Shown here: positions 1-13,544 of the stretch, in pieces
Numbering within the stretch: position 1 is the stretch's first letter
Layout: each line of letters begins with the position of its first letter
Source of the DNA: Pyrocephalus nanus
Taxonomy: Eukaryota > Chordata > Aves > Passeriformes > Tyrannidae
Length of the DNA stretch: 64,000 bases
Assembly (NCBI GenBank): GCA_038380795.1
Contig: CM076266.1
Location: forward strand, 37,399,425 to 37,463,424
Reading direction: 5' to 3'
The notes under the pieces: generated by a model
What the model was told of the DNA's origin: nothing
Databases searched by the model: none
What the model saw: only the letters and a program-made list of their open reading frames with translations
Made by a program: the position numbers and the translations under genes

Positions 1-80
1 AACAACAACACCAAACAAAGACCAAAAAGAAGAAAAACAAAACCCAAACAACAACAAACAAAATGAAGAAAAAAAATTTC
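1..80. repeat. A/C-rich low-complexity sequence
   Basis: The window opens with irregular CAA and AAAC units followed by an A-rich stretch. No gene signal is visible. Confidence 0.7.
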
Positions 81-361
81 AAAAAAATACCATTGGAAAG
101 ACAAACCATGTAAAATGGATGTTTTGTCTGTTCAGTATATCAATGCCAATTCCCTTATTGAAACATAACTTCTCATTGGGCAACTTAAGTTTTATTAGAG
201 TTATTTGCACATAAAGGTCTTCCCTGTTTACTCACTCATTATAGCAATTGTGCCACACCCAGCAAACCTTTAAGCCCTTCTCTGAACTGATATGGTGTAA
301 GGCAGCACCCCAAAGCTTGCTTTTTCTCTGGAACCTGTGAATTATGCTCTTAAATGGAAAG

Positions 362-366
<5 letters not shown>

Positions 367-394
<28 letters not shown>
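367..394. repeat. 28-nt A homopolymer
   Basis: Uninterrupted run of A with no recognisable retroposed sequence beside it. Confidence 0.95.
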
Positions 395-397
<3 letters not shown>

Positions 398-748
398 TTA
401 CAACAAACCAAATCTATATTGTTTGAGTTAGAGTTTTACTATGGTTTAGTTACCTGTCAAACAGGCTGACACTTGGATAAAACACATACTGGAATCATGC
501 ATCAGGGCATGTTAAGTGCAAACCCATGATGAAGAACAGAGCAGCTTTGTGATTTGGCTGTGCAGAGAGAGCTCTAATGAGCTTTTTCTGGTCTAGGAAA
601 GCTTGATCTGTCATATCAAACCCACTGTAACTCAGATCCTCTTCCATCCAAAAATGATTTTACATCTGTTTTAGTTCAAAGAGTCATATAAGTCAGAAGC
701 TCTGCCTATAAATTTTGATTACACCTTTAAAGATTTATACAGTGTCTA

Positions 749-774
749 TTATATATATATATACATACATACAT
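749..774. repeat. (TA)n/(CATA)n microsatellite
   Basis: A short alternating AT run passes into ACAT units. Confidence 0.9.
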
Positions 775-3700
775 GGGAGGTATGTAAGAGATACCAACCA
801 GTAAAATTAAAGAATAAATTCTAGATTCTTCAAGTTCTGTGTATCACATTTAACTCCTATTTATGGCTTTCTCTGATGTGAGTGCCAACAATGCCTATGA
901 AAGTTCAGTATTTCTGTTCAAATACAGTGATGGGTGCAGCACACTATTCTGACATTTCTTTCGTATGGTTCTTGGGTGGGACAAGCTTTTCAGGACAGAA
1001 AGATCATTATCCATTTCTTAGTAACTATTTGCATGAGAATTGGCTTGAATGTGGTTTTGCTGCCTATTTCAAACAACCATCAGGGGAGGGAGAGAGCTCG
1101 TTTCCCTTTGTAATGAAATACAACAATCCTAATGAGAGTCAGTGGCCAGTAGATCACACAGTATCCCTGATACTTTTTTTTGTGTGTGTGTTTTCTTGCT
1201 GTGAGAAAGCAACATTTCCAACAAGCTTAGGAATTCTATCAAGTAGAAAGTATGAAGCGTAAAATACTGTGTTCATTAATAAATTTACCCAACATTTATA
1301 ACAAGCACATAAATTTCAGGTAACAGTTGACTTCAAGTCAGATAAGAAACACACTAAACTCTCTCCATTCCAGGTTGACAGGCTATTTATTACCTAGCTA
1401 ATGATCCTACTTTCAGACCCCTGAAAGTCACCTTGATATAGGTCAGTACTTTAGAGCCCCAAACTAGACCTTACAGTAAGAAAGAGTTTTTGGAAGGCAA
1501 GTGAGTATATGGCTCAGGATAGAAGAGAGATGTTGTGAACAATCACCCCTTTGTGCTGTGCCTGACACACAGACTGGTGCCGTTTGCTCTTTTTCTTCCT
1601 GACTCAGCAGTGTCAGGAGAGATTGAGTCAGCAGCTCCTGAGCATGCCGATGTGAAAAACAGAGGAGGTTGGGGAGCAGACAGAGCTTCTAAACATCACA
1701 GACAGCAGCACAGTTTGATCTGCAGATCAATGTGGGGACCTGGGCAGCAGCTTGCTAAAAGGGATAAACAACTTGAAAAGATCCATCTCATTTTCTCCCT
1801 CATCATCCTCTCTATTAAATGTAAGCTATGAGACAACTTGTTTCTGAGAAAGGCTCTCCTGTAATAATTTCCTACATAATTCAGTTGAGCTTCCCAGAGA
1901 CTCGTGGCTGCGCACAAGTAGCTTGATGGGATTCCATGTTAAGGTTGGCCAAGGTAGTAGGAAGACTACAGAAAACATATCTTAGCATAAACAGAAGAAA
2001 AAGAAGCGGGAACATAAAACAGTGATTAAAGCTCAACTTTGATTACAAAGACAGAAAGAAAAAATTGACAGAATGACACTCTCAGATGCTCTCTATTCCT
2101 ACCACTCCCTTTTCCTCCTTTTTCAGTGATCTAACTGATGTTCTTATATCCTGCACAACCAAGACTATGGAAAGGACTTGATCAAGGGACAGAATGGTCA
2201 TTTGATACTTCATCTCTCACTGCACATATTCTCATCTCACAACATACTGTGGTGCTTCATTTCAAATACATAAGTTGGAATGGAGGCTTTTATCCCAGAT
2301 TTCAGAGAAAGGGAAGCAGTCTTTGAATTTAATAAACACATATCATTCCATGACCTCTTCAATGTCACATGCTCCACTAACTTACTAGGAGCTTAAAGAG
2401 ACTTTCTTTTGTATGTACAAAGACCCTTCTCAGTCACCAGCCTATTACAAGTGCCTTTCAAAATTAGCTTCATTATGGAAGAGTTTCTGTCCATGATTGT
2501 CTCTTGTAGGAGTCTTTTCTATTTCCTCAAGCTATAAAGGATGATAGCAGGATACTCCGAGAACTCAGTCAGCAGTTGCAGTCTCAGATATCTTGTGCTA
2601 TCGTAAAAATCCTGTGCTTGCCACAGAGATGATCTATCCTTCTGCCCCAATTAAAGACTGAGGAGTTTAAGACTAAGAAGCTTTTTTTTCATTTTCCAAA
2701 TCACCAAGGCCAGACACAATGAGTCTGCTCTTCATTGTCACCAAACCTGTGTTAGTTCCATTACAAGCAGTTTTCCTGACTGCTCCATTTCCCGTGTCCC
2801 TCTGTTTGAAAAGCATTAAACCCCATGAAAAGATGATAAACTGGAACCACAGAGAGACATATGGCATCGAGAGAGAAGAGAGAGGAAGACGATGCCTAGA
2901 TACTAAAATGAATGCTGCATGTGGGGACTGAAAGGCTGTTCTTCAACTAGTACCATGCTTTTTCTGTACATCAAGGCACCAGAGGCATCTTCCAACCCCC
3001 TTTTTTTTTGCTGTCTCCTACCTGCTTGCATTTTACCAAATGTGGTTGAAATTTTCCCCTTCTGATGTTGTGCCAGAAGACTACCTTATCTCATTAAAAA
3101 TGCTCTAGAACACTAAAAATGGATAATCTACATCACATCGTTAGTGCTCTATGTCCACTTTAAAGCCTGAGTTCTGAAACTAGACTTTCTCTCCATTTAG
3201 TACAATTTTAACAACTTGCTGTATCTGTGACAACCCTCAATCCTCCCATGTTCCTATCAGCTGCAGAGCCGTACCAGTGAGTTTCAAGATGGAATAATTA
3301 CTAGTTATGTCCAATACTAACTTGAAAAACTAGTTTGAAAGGAGATTACCTTCTCCAGGAATACTGAGCTGTTAGGTTGCAGCTACCTGCAGTATTTGAT
3401 AGCTTGAAAAACATGTCTTTCTTAGCAAAAGATATGTCCAGATAAAGCAACCAGCATACTGTGTTGTGGCCGATTTGTCTGACCAGAATTTTCACACATT
3501 ATACTCACAGTATACTCAGTCACAGAAAAAAGAGAGTTATTTTAAAAAAGAAGACAAGCACTGCTATTGTACAGCTTAGTTCAGAGTCCCATATCTTGAG
3601 CTGATTCAGCTTATCTGCTTTTCTATACCTGTGACAAATGTATGTCTTATATCATTTTTTCTTCCCTTCCTCGATATGCCTTACTGCTTTCCCTCCATGT

Positions 3701-4183
3701 ATCTTATCTCAAAATGATGTGCTATTAATCAGCCAAAGACACCCTTCACTGCTAAGTGTTCCTCAACTGATTTTTCATCAGCACAAGTAGTTACTAGTTA
3801 CAGCATTCCTCCCACATGCTGAAGCCTTGGCAGGGAGGGAGGAGGGATGGCAAGGATGTTAGAGACTGCCTTACCAAATAAATACTGTCTGGGACCTTTA
3901 TATACCAAGCTGCCATTTTGCTGTAATGGTAATGTTGCTGTTTGTTCTCAACAAAATACACATGGTAAGAGGAAAATGGGACTGCACTCTGTCTTGTTTT
4001 TAAAGTTAATAACCTTCATGCTCTTGTCTTTTTTTGATTAATCCGGCTGGATGCCTGTTCAGTAGTAGCTGAAGCTTAATACTTGAAACAATGTGTGTAT
4101 AGACGCTTTACCACTAAGGCTTGCCCAACAATGCTCATTCTGTCATGCATCATGTCAATATGTCATTTTATATGCAAGCCCCC

Positions 4184-4278
4184 AGAGTAGGGAAGAGGAA
4201 AAAAGAGAGGCACAGAGGGAAGGAGGGAGAGGGATGGAGGGAGAAGGAGGAGAAAGAGGAGAGATGAAAGTAGGGAAA
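4184..4278. repeat. Purine-rich (GGA/GA) tract
   Basis: About 95 bp of nearly continuous A and G on the plus strand, with GGAGG and GAGA units. Confidence 0.85.
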
Positions 4279-6935
4279 ACTTACATCCCTTGGGAATATC
4301 AGCTGCTACAAACTCGCCCACTCCTCACCATGAAACGAGCTGTGTGCGGGCACAGGTGGGTCCCATTCTCTGTTGCTAGAGCCAAGCCTACGAACAGGGG
4401 CTAAATGAAGACTTTCATTACTGTTCCCTGTTTTCGTTGGAGTAAGGCCATCGTAAACATTTGCAGGTGGCTTGGCCATAGTCTGACACTAAAATATTTG
4501 TGGTTGTGATAAAAATCAGAATATTGCTACAAGATGGTTCTATATAACCTTTAGGGCTTGATCCTGCTCTTACAGAACTCCATGAGAGTTTTACCCAGTT
4601 GCTCTCTGTGGGTTTTATTGCTAATTAAAAAGTGTATTTCCTGGCTCAGTTCTTCATGGTAAGGTCTCATCTGCCCTTTGGGGCAGATTCAGATGATTTA
4701 AAAAAAGGGGAACCCAACCAAAACCCACTGATTAGAGCACTTCAGAATTTGGGCTTGTTAAACAGCTGAACCATCTCAACTTTGTAAGGCCAAATTAAAA
4801 CCACCAAACTTTGAAGAACTCAAATATTTTCTGAATCCATCTGGATTTTTCTTCAGTTGTCTAATAACAAAACCATTGTCCAGTCTGTATTCCTCATGAG
4901 TGAGTCTTAGATATAATTCTTAGCACATTTGGAAGGATAAGATGAAGATAAATGGAAATGACAAGGTATTCCCTTTGAATAAATAAAACAGACACCACAG
5001 AGAAAAGACTGAAGGAAAAGAAGACAAACAAGGATGCTCAACACTTTGGCAAATAAATGAAGTCGAAAATGCAGCAATTATCTCCTAGGACACACTATGA
5101 ACAAAAAACAAAACCTCCTAGGAAGAGGGAAGAACGGGGAACAGATTATGTTGGAGGTCACACCATAAGTCTCATTCACACACCAACTCACACAGAGACT
5201 AAAACGCTTGACAATTGCCTCCCAATAAAGCAGCTTTAGACTTAGGAAACATTTGTGTGTTTCAGTCACAGGGAAGAATTAAGATATGTCATGACAAAAT
5301 TTCCCAAATGAGACACACCACTGACTAGGAAAAGGCCTTTTTATCCTCAACCCCTCCAACTTTAGAGATTCTAATCACCATGGCCCAAAACCAACACAAA
5401 CTTAAAACCTGACTGACAGGGTCTTGCAAAACCACATGCAGTTTTTTTCTCATTATATAGAAACAATTGTTTGGAAGCCAAGTACAGTCCCACATAAAAC
5501 ACCTAACCACCGAGTATTAAAAGTTGTTTGGGTTTTTTTAATGTTTTTAATTAGGATTATAATTACCACTAGACCTATTAAGTCACAATTTGAACAGGAG
5601 CTTAATCATCTTTAACGCAAATAATGGCATTAGTTAATGTTTTTCTTTCTAAAACTGTAAAAGAAGCTGTTTCTTCCTCCCTCCCTCTCTCCCAGCTCCC
5701 TGTCCATGAACAGAATGGGACATATATAAGACAAACCCTTTATTGGATTCACAGACAAATTGTATTGCACATGAAATCTCAGTGAATACTGTGTTTTGTC
5801 AGTATGCAATGTAGAGAAAGGCACATCTATCAAATATGTTTAGCTGACCCATACTGTCAGACTTATGCATTAAGAACCAAATCCTGAAACAGTGGTAAAA
5901 AGGAAAATAGAGGAGCTTGGCTAGGAGCACAAAACTGGAGCAGCAGATGGAATCCATGTTCTGTGCATGGCTAGGCCATCCCTGCTACCATCGCACTGGG
6001 ATATACAGAGCCTGTGGCCTACATTCCCCCCCAGCCACCAAGAATCTTGACAGAAAATACAAGAATAACTGGATTTTGAGTTTTCAATGGCAGAATTTTA
6101 CTTTTCAGTTTTACTCTGAAGAGACTGCAAGTTGATCATCAATTTTTTAGGCAACAACTGGGGACAGAGACTGCATTTGCACTTATCATAGAATGGATGT
6201 GAACAAATTACAAATGACAGATAATGAATCTAGACTGCTGCTTCTTTCTTAGTCAACTAATATATCTTTTTATCCATACATTTTTATGCATAAAACCCCC
6301 CAAATACTTAGAGATGTGTGATGAAAAACTGTAACCTTAAGCCATCTGAGCAGTTTCTGAAGAATTAAAAAGAAGTTATTGTGCCTTATGAGGACCTCAT
6401 GCTTGCTGAAAGTAACCAAGTGTACAAAACATGGGTGGTTTTGTTCACCCAGGTTTCCAAACATGAGCACATAGTTGGCAGTCAAACCAATACAATAAGC
6501 ATCCATGGTGTCAATTTATGGTAATAAATATGGATCCATCATCAGAAATTGAGCAACTGTTCACAGAGATCACTGTGCCAAACTCCATTTATTTTTATGA
6601 TCTTTTTGTCTTCTAACATTCCTTAATTAAACAGAGTACATAGGAAATAGCCCAATCCCACAGAGCACCCCAAATTCTGACTGAAGGAAGTGAAGGGATC
6701 AGCTTCACAAACACTTTTGCTTTCCAGAGCAGTTAGACAAACAACATGAACTTTGAACATAAGAAGATAAAACCAAAAAAATGGATGGAGAAAGCAGACT
6801 TCCCAGCAAGTACGCGTTCTACCCTTTTTGAACCAGGGTGTTAGGTCTGGAATAACCTGGCTATTCCTGCACAGTTTGCAACACAGGTTGCAGGGGTCCT
6901 TGCTGCATGCTGGCAGGGTCAAGTGCAAACACTGT

Positions 6936-7025
6936 AACCTCAAAAACCACAAGAACAACATCTGGTCCTGCATGCAGCTGAACTTTGAGAACCATAAGGA
7001 CAACATCTGGACCTACATGCAGCTG
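6936..7025. repeat. Two tandem copies of a 45-bp unit
   Basis: Copy 1 is 6936-6980 and copy 2 is 6981-7025. Both share accacaag/accataag, acaacatctgg and the ending catgcagctg, and they differ at about eight of 45 positions. On the plus strand both copies can be read as 15 codons without a stop, giving NLKNHKNNIWSCMQL and NFENHKDNIWTYMQL. A possible third degenerate partial copy precedes them (gtccttgctgcatgctg, about 6895-6911). They lie 46 bp past the donor of the 173-nt CREB5 exon. Confidence 0.85.
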
Positions 7026-7071
7026 CTGGAGCCAGAGAATGGGAGAAATGAGAAAGCAGAAATGGACTCAC

Positions 7072-7244
7072 CCAATCTGTCGATTCGTGGAAGGTGCTTG
7101 TGTAATGACAGAACTGGACTGTGGAGATGGCATGGCTTGTTGAATCACAACGCTGGTGTCGTGGTTTGGCATTCTTGTGTTTGTCAGCTGGTGAGATCCA
7201 GGTCCTGCCATTGCTCCTCCAACTGTGTTATGCATGGGGATATT
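7072..7244 (-). CDS. CREB5: CREB5 coding exon: Q/S/P-rich linker after the activation domain
   Basis: This exon encodes 57 codons plus two bases. It begins NIPMHNTVGGAMAGPGSHQL, continues through RMPNHDTSVVIQQAMPSPQ and ends SSSVITQAPSTNRQI with GG left over. This matches the CREB5 region between the activation segment and the PVPGSL stretch that opens the next exon. No catalytic or DNA-binding motif is visible; the segment is low-complexity and probably disordered. A long C/T tract precedes the acceptor (cttttcacag|AATATC) and the donor is ATTGG|GTGAGT, so the exon leaves in phase 2. It is the last CREB5 exon in the window; bZIP exons must lie below position 1. A 45-bp tandem duplication begins 46 bp beyond its donor. 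In mammals an alternative shorter CREB5 isoform starts downstream of this exon; I saw no match to its first exon in 1-7071. Confidence 0.97.
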
Positions 7245-8915
7245 CTGTGAAAAGAAGGGAAATGGGAGATGGTGGAAGAAAATGAAGAAGAAAAAAAAAG
7301 TCTTATCTTGGTTTTCTGTTCTACAGGAGTACAATTAAAAATCAGACAGAAAGTATCAACAACATGAAAAGTTACTGGCTCCTGATAAATCACAAGTCAA
7401 TAGATCTTGTTATAAGCTACAATGATAAAGAAATGAAAAATAACTATTTACTTTCAAGGGCAATATAAATGGAAAAATACCCTCAAGTTGACTAATCACT
7501 CTTCTGTGATTCTGTCTTGTGATTTATAATGGGGGTATTCAGCACATATTCTCCTAGCTGAACACATTATGAGTGCAGGACACCTTGATTTGCTGCATGG
7601 ATTGTTTACTGTGTACTAGGTCTGCTTAGACTGACAAGCAAATCAAGTTTTACAATTGTAAAGTAACAAACAGTGCCCAGTACATCATGAAATAGCCATT
7701 TCTGCTAGCCTCCTTATATGTTGCAGAGCAATAATATCCCCGAGACTTAGCATAACAACACTGTATTTGCACATGTATAACCTTTGCTTCAGGTAATTTG
7801 GAGCTCTTAGAAGGTTCTTACCAAAAAAAAAAAAGTTCACAGATATCTCATATCCACTGAGCAAACAAGCCACAAGAGACAAGGATACTACTAAGGAAGG
7901 AATCATAGAATAAGACTTCTCTTCTGTTATGGCAGTACGTTCAATACACATTGCTGCTAAACCGCAGGGTTTGACTTGGCCCACGTTTCAAAACAAACAA
8001 AACTCTCAAGCCAGAGATAACCCACAGTGTATACATATGAAAAGTATGGTATCCTTGAGAACATTATTTTTCCTATCAGGCATCAACATGTGGATTTTTA
8101 GCAGCAAGAGGAAAAGAAACTTTCCATTGTCACCTCATGCTAGGCTGAGGAGAAGGTGAAAAAAAAACACGCTTTTATATGCACACTGTCACCAAAACTC
8201 AGACAAAGCGTCTTCCTGGCCACTGCAATACTCAGGATTAAAAAAGCAAAGTTATATTTCATTCAAAACCCCCACAAAATATCAATAGATAAAGTTGGTG
8301 AGAAGGGAAACTCAGAGCTCCAATCAAATGTGGAAGACAGAAAAGGCAGACAATATGTTGAATCCCAGACCTAAAAGAAAGATTGTATTCTGAACCAAAC
8401 CAAGAATAAACCCTTTAGATGATATTTCTCATGGAAAAGGAAAGCCAATAATTAGAGGACCCACACTGAAAGCATTATCTGTCATCCCCCTATCTTCCAG
8501 TTTTATATATTTCACGTGATTTCCAGGATAGTGTGGGCACGTTTATTTTACAGGAGTTGTTCCAGTCTTCATTAACACATAAAGAGGCAGAAGTGCTGCC
8601 TACAGTCACACTCATACAGAATGAAGAAGATCCAGCTCTGAATTCCTCTTCCAGTAAATAATTTACACATTACGAATCAGGTCTAGAAGCTCCTTATTCT
8701 CTTAAGTATTCGTTTAAGGAGCATGAATTGCAAGAGGAAGCCAGACCAAGGACCTTAACCCTAATTTATCATAGCACTGTAGTACGTCATGACCATCAGG
8801 CAATAACTTTAGATATATGGAAACTTTTCAAAATAAGTTCTCCCTCTTCTGCCTATTAAAATGTCACTTCTTCAACAGATTATGGTTTTCTACTGAAAAA
8901 CTTGTTCTGTTTAAA

Positions 8916-8953
8916 ATATATATATATTTATATATATATATATATATATATAA
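8916..8953. repeat. (TA)n microsatellite
   Basis: About 38 bp of alternating T and A, with one interruption (ttta). Confidence 0.95.
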
Positions 8954-11900
8954 TCTCAGGACTCAAACCTGCACTGACTTTTTTGATCACTACAAGCTTT
9001 TGCAAAAGCGGGTCTAATATCTATCCATGTGCGAGTAAATATTTTAATGCTATCATTTCCTAAAGCTTCTCCTTTTATATTAGGTACCTGTGTTCAATTA
9101 AAACCTATCCACACGTGATATTTACTTGTTTCAAAGTTAACCCTCTTTTAATTTCTCCTTTACACTGCCTCCACGGTTTCTGAATGCTCCCAATTATTTC
9201 TGTATTGCCTGTTTGCTGTCTGTAGTATGTTTAACAGAGCAAATACTAAACTGAGGAGAGGGATACAGTACTTGTATCTCTGCATCCATATGGAAGCATC
9301 AAAGAAGAAAAGCATCAGTCACCACAATGAGTTTGCTCTGCAGTGCCTTTGCCGTTGCCAGCACACACGCCTGCCTTGCTTCCAAAGAGGGCTGTCTGCA
9401 GGAGGCCAGAGCATCAGCATGAAACTGCTCAGGATTCAGAAATCCTTTCTTTGGCATTTGCCCAGATTTTTACTGGACTTTGGTGTACCACGGCAGGGCA
9501 GAACTTGAAGATTTAAGATCTGATGCCTGTGCTCCTAGATTTGGTATTTTCTTTTCCTTCTCTTTCCATTTTCTCTTATAATTCCAGAGCTCTCTAAGGT
9601 ACAAACAGTATGAATTATGATGGGTATGGACAATTTTGTTTGCCCATAAGACACTGTAATTGTTAGCTTACACGCATAAACTTGCAACACAGTTTCAAAG
9701 TGTTAACAATGCCCAATAAACTGCATCTTTTCAGAAAGTAGTCTAAATAAGTGATGCATGGAAAGCAAAAGCAGAACGAAAACCTGTCAATGCAGAGATC
9801 TATTCTTCTCAGTAATGCAAGCACTGTTGCTGGGCAGGAACTATATCTTTATGCTACGCTGCCAAGTAAAAGCCTGAGATTTCCCAACAAAATGTCAAAC
9901 TCAGCATGACTCTGACATTCATAAGAAAAGGATTTGGCCATCTCACAATAATTTACATCGGTGAGATGCTTGTGAATTTAAAGAGAAGTTCAAGCAAGTT
10001 CATACTTTAATGACAATACCTATGCTTTGAAAAATGGCAGGAAGGTAATGCACAATACATCTGACACTAAGCCTATCTGATCTCCTTGTGCGCATCATGA
10101 CATGCAGAATGACTGTATCACCAGCATAGCAAGACTAGGCTTGTTGTGTGTGTGATGCAGGCAGTCTTCAGAACTCCCAAAATGGCCTTGCTGTGTTGAG
10201 CTCTGCATCTGACTCTGCATGTGTCTGGATAGGATATTACTGGGCTCCTTGAAGACTCAACCTTGGGTCCTTACAGAAACAGGAAAAATTCAGCAACATT
10301 GGCTGAAACTAAGACCTCCACTTTATAGTTGAATTCTTGCTTGGTTAGGCTGCTTCCAGCTGTACTTTTAAGGAGCTCTGCATTCTCTTCTACCAGGGAT
10401 CCAGAAATCACATCTCATTTGACTCCCCTTTTCATTATCCTCAAGCTCTTAAGCCAATGGTTAAGATTATTTGATACAAGGTAGGGATCTCCCAGCATTC
10501 CAGCTCAGAGAAGTCTACAGGAGCCATAACACAGACTGAGCTCTCCCTCTACTTTCAACATTCCCAAGACCCATCCATACTCTGAGACACACACATGCTC
10601 AGAGTTTTCCCTAATATTTTCACAACTCTGCTTCAGCATTAGAAGACAGCATATGAGCTTATTATTATTATCTATTTTATTACACTGAACCTAAGTGTTC
10701 ACACAGAAAATAGGCCACCCTTATGTCAGGAGCTGTGGAGACACAGAAGTCATCCCTTGCTCCTAGAGATTAATTTAGTGAATCTTAATTAAAATCCACT
10801 ATATTAAGAGGAATTTATGTCCTTCAGGACTAAGTTTCATCCTCACTAAAGTATCCAGTCACTCCCACTGAAGCAGAAACTCAGATTATAACACTGAAGA
10901 GCTTTTACAGAAATGCTCCCCTTGCCCATGTGCTCATGCACTACTCTCCATCAGTATTTAACATTCAAACAAATAAATCAAAAAGCAACAAGCCATATCC
11001 AAAAACCACTTTTAAATCAATGTGTTTATTCTCAACTTTTCCAGCTGCAAGAGGAAACCAAACAGATCATCATCAGCTTAACTTCTCCCCAGTTACACTT
11101 TATTCCCCATTTTAGCTTCAGACTTTGAAGAAAACATTTGAGCATTTTTCTCCCACGTGCAACCATTTAACTTTGGATAGACAACACACTTTTTTTTTTC
11201 TAAAGGCTAAAAACTTCTTGAAGTCGTGCTTCCATGTTCTGGTGGAGAGGATTACACATCACTCCACAAGAACACACACCCTCTTGGCAAGCACAGCAGA
11301 GAAATGACGGATCCGCAGACACAGGCAAAATACACCCCATGACTCCAGACAGTCACCATTTCCCCTAAACCCTGGTTCTTCCAGAGAAACACCCATCCAT
11401 GTCACACAGCACCTCCTGTGTGACCCATCACCAAGTACTTAAGTCAAAGGATGAAAACAACTGATATGTCCATGAGGACCTCTTGTAATATGAGTTTCAA
11501 ACAGTTTGTGGTTTTAAACTATAAGAGCTAGTTTCTGAACCAAAGTCAGTTTTTATTTTCCTACTATTCTTTTTTAACAGTGTAGTTTAGTAAAAATTGC
11601 AAACTCCAATTTTATACAAACTGCAGACTACTCAAGATTGTTTTGTGTAAACTTTTAGATCAATAGATCTGTCACCTATAAGCAGTTGCACATAAAGGTA
11701 TTTTACAGACTGTTATATAAATTCTAAAGTCTGAAGGTATTTTTCATTTAAAAAATTAAATGAAAATGTAATTAATTTTAACAAAAACAAGCACTTTTTG
11801 CACTTTTTTCTGTTTTCCACAAAAAGTCATTTAACTATCTTTTCCCACACGACAACTTAAAATATTTTTCACGTAGTTCAAGAGAAAAGGCATCAACTTA

Positions 11901-12605
11901 AAAAAATTATAGAGAGAAATCAAATATGCAACACTATTTTAGAATTCTTAGAGCCTGTTCTCCCAGTGAATATTTTTTAACAAGGACAAATATTCCAAGA
12001 TGATACACTTTTAAATAGCCATACATATGGACTTTTAAGAAGTGTACAGTAACATCTTGTCTGATTATTGAGATCATAGCTTCACAATACATGTAACACA
12101 CGCAAGTGTATTTCACCTATTGCACATGCTGCTTACACACCCAAAGAATCTGCTGGCTTAAAAACATGGAAGACATGGTTGTAAGGAAAATTATAGTCTA
12201 AATATGGCAAATAATGGCAGGCTTCAAAATTATTTTAATCATATTCAATCGCCATTAAAATTATCAAGTCTCTATGAGTTCTCTCCTGACAGAAGAAAAA
12301 GATAATCTCAAAACAAAAGTTAGCAATTCTCCCCAGAAACAGCACCAACTCATTTATTTTCTCATTAATCAGGTCAGTGTGAAAGGAAAACACCCTAACA
12401 TCAGCCCATCACAACTGTTTCATCTGTAACTAGCATGGACAATCTAAACCACCATAAGCATTCAAGTAAGCCTGCTGTCCCACTCAGGGCTATCAAACAG
12501 AGCAGAGGAAGTAGGGAAGAAAACAGAGATAAAAAAGTGAATCACATTACTAATGCAATTGAAGGTTTACAGGAAAAAAGAAAGTCTACTATCAAGATTT
12601 ACATT

Positions 12606-12646
12606 AAAAAAAAAAAAAAAAAAAGAAAAAAGAAAAAAAGAAAAAA
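12606..12646. repeat. A-rich homopolymer with scattered G
   Basis: An 18-nt or longer A run continues as AAAG-type units. Confidence 0.95.
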
Positions 12647-13365
12647 TTTCCATTATGCAAGAGATGGGACAGTGTAAACTTGGTGGAGACTGAAATGCAA
12701 TACCTTTTCCTCTTTTTTTTTTTTAAACTGTAACATCTGTAGAGCTTGAATGAGGAAAAGCACTAAAGCAGGAAAAAAAGGACACAGGAAAGAACTGCTG
12801 GAAAATGCTGTGTAGTAACATTAAACATAAGGACAAAGCACTAGGAAGATTTTATTGAAGACTGCTAAAATCCATTTAACTCCCCTGCTTAGCAAGAGGT
12901 ATGAAGTCACTGAATGAGGCTGACACACAAAAATACAGAACCGATGCCAAAGGATCTATTCCTCAAAACATTTCAAAGAAAGGCAAATGCTCACTCAACA
13001 GCTACCTGATAAAAATGGCATATTACAAAAAACAGCAAGCATGATATATCCCAGAATGGGAAAGGACTTTTGCCCACCCCCAAGCCCCATCAGATGTCTA
13101 CCCCTGAACTGGACCCAGCCAGCTATCCACACTATGCTGCAGACTGAAAGGCCAGGAGCAGTATGGGTATATCTGACTTCTTGAACCCCAGGCACCACTG
13201 CTCAGTCGAATGTTATCAACCTGATCTCCTTAGGGGTAAAAATGTAAAGGAAAATTAAACTCGTTATTCAAAAACATCAGGTAATGATAGGCAGATGGGG
13301 AAAGAAGGGAAACATTGCTCTCACTGAAATCATAAAGCTTTGAATCTGTACTTATCAGTCTCGGC

Positions 13366-13544
13366 CACTGGTTTCCAATTTTTTGGATCACAGACCTCTG
13401 TCAACCCTCTGAATTTCACACAGAGCAGTTTTTACTCTTATCATAAATTGTGTAATTAAGGCAAGATGGTTCCACAGACCAGATGCAGATGACTTACCAT
13501 AGCTTTGCGACCACCAGCAGTTCATAGACCAGAGTTGAACTGCC
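13366..13544. mobile_element. Possible degenerate hAT-like nonautonomous element
   Basis: The left end (cactggtttccaattttttggatcac, broken here as cactggtttccaatttt then ttggatcac) and the reverse complement of the right end (ggcagttcaactctggtc) resemble the CAGTGGTTC-type termini of hAT DNA transposons. The rest (ccacagacca, gcgaccaccagcagttc) also has that flavour. The terminal match is weak, and flanking 8-bp duplications are uncertain (gtctcggc versus gactcgga, further out on the right). Confidence 0.25.

Larger units (their letters stand above)
1..7071 (-). other. CREB5: CREB5 intron after the 173-nt exon (partial)
   Basis: This is noncoding sequence transcribed on the minus strand, from the GTGAGT donor at 7066-7071 to the window edge; its acceptor is outside. 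It holds an A/C-rich edge (1-80), a 28-nt A run, a TA/CATA microsatellite, a purine-rich tract (4184-4278), a possible ancient repeat fragment (about 4555-4620) and the 45-bp tandem duplication (6936-7025). The open frame at 882-1262 on the plus strand (126 codons) has no recognisable domain and I treat it as chance. Confidence 0.85.

Noticed and set aside
882..1262. 126-codon open frame on the plus strand
   Set aside because: No recognisable domain; intronic AT-rich sequence.
1..7071. Alternative first exon of the short CREB5 isoform (MFCTSGG start)
   Set aside because: I looked for its reverse complement and saw no match; it probably lies beyond the window.
6828..7250. 140-codon plus-strand frame over the tandem duplication and the CREB5 exon
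   Set aside because: The second half is the antisense of a real CREB5 exon, so openness there is inherited; there is no evidence of plus-strand coding.
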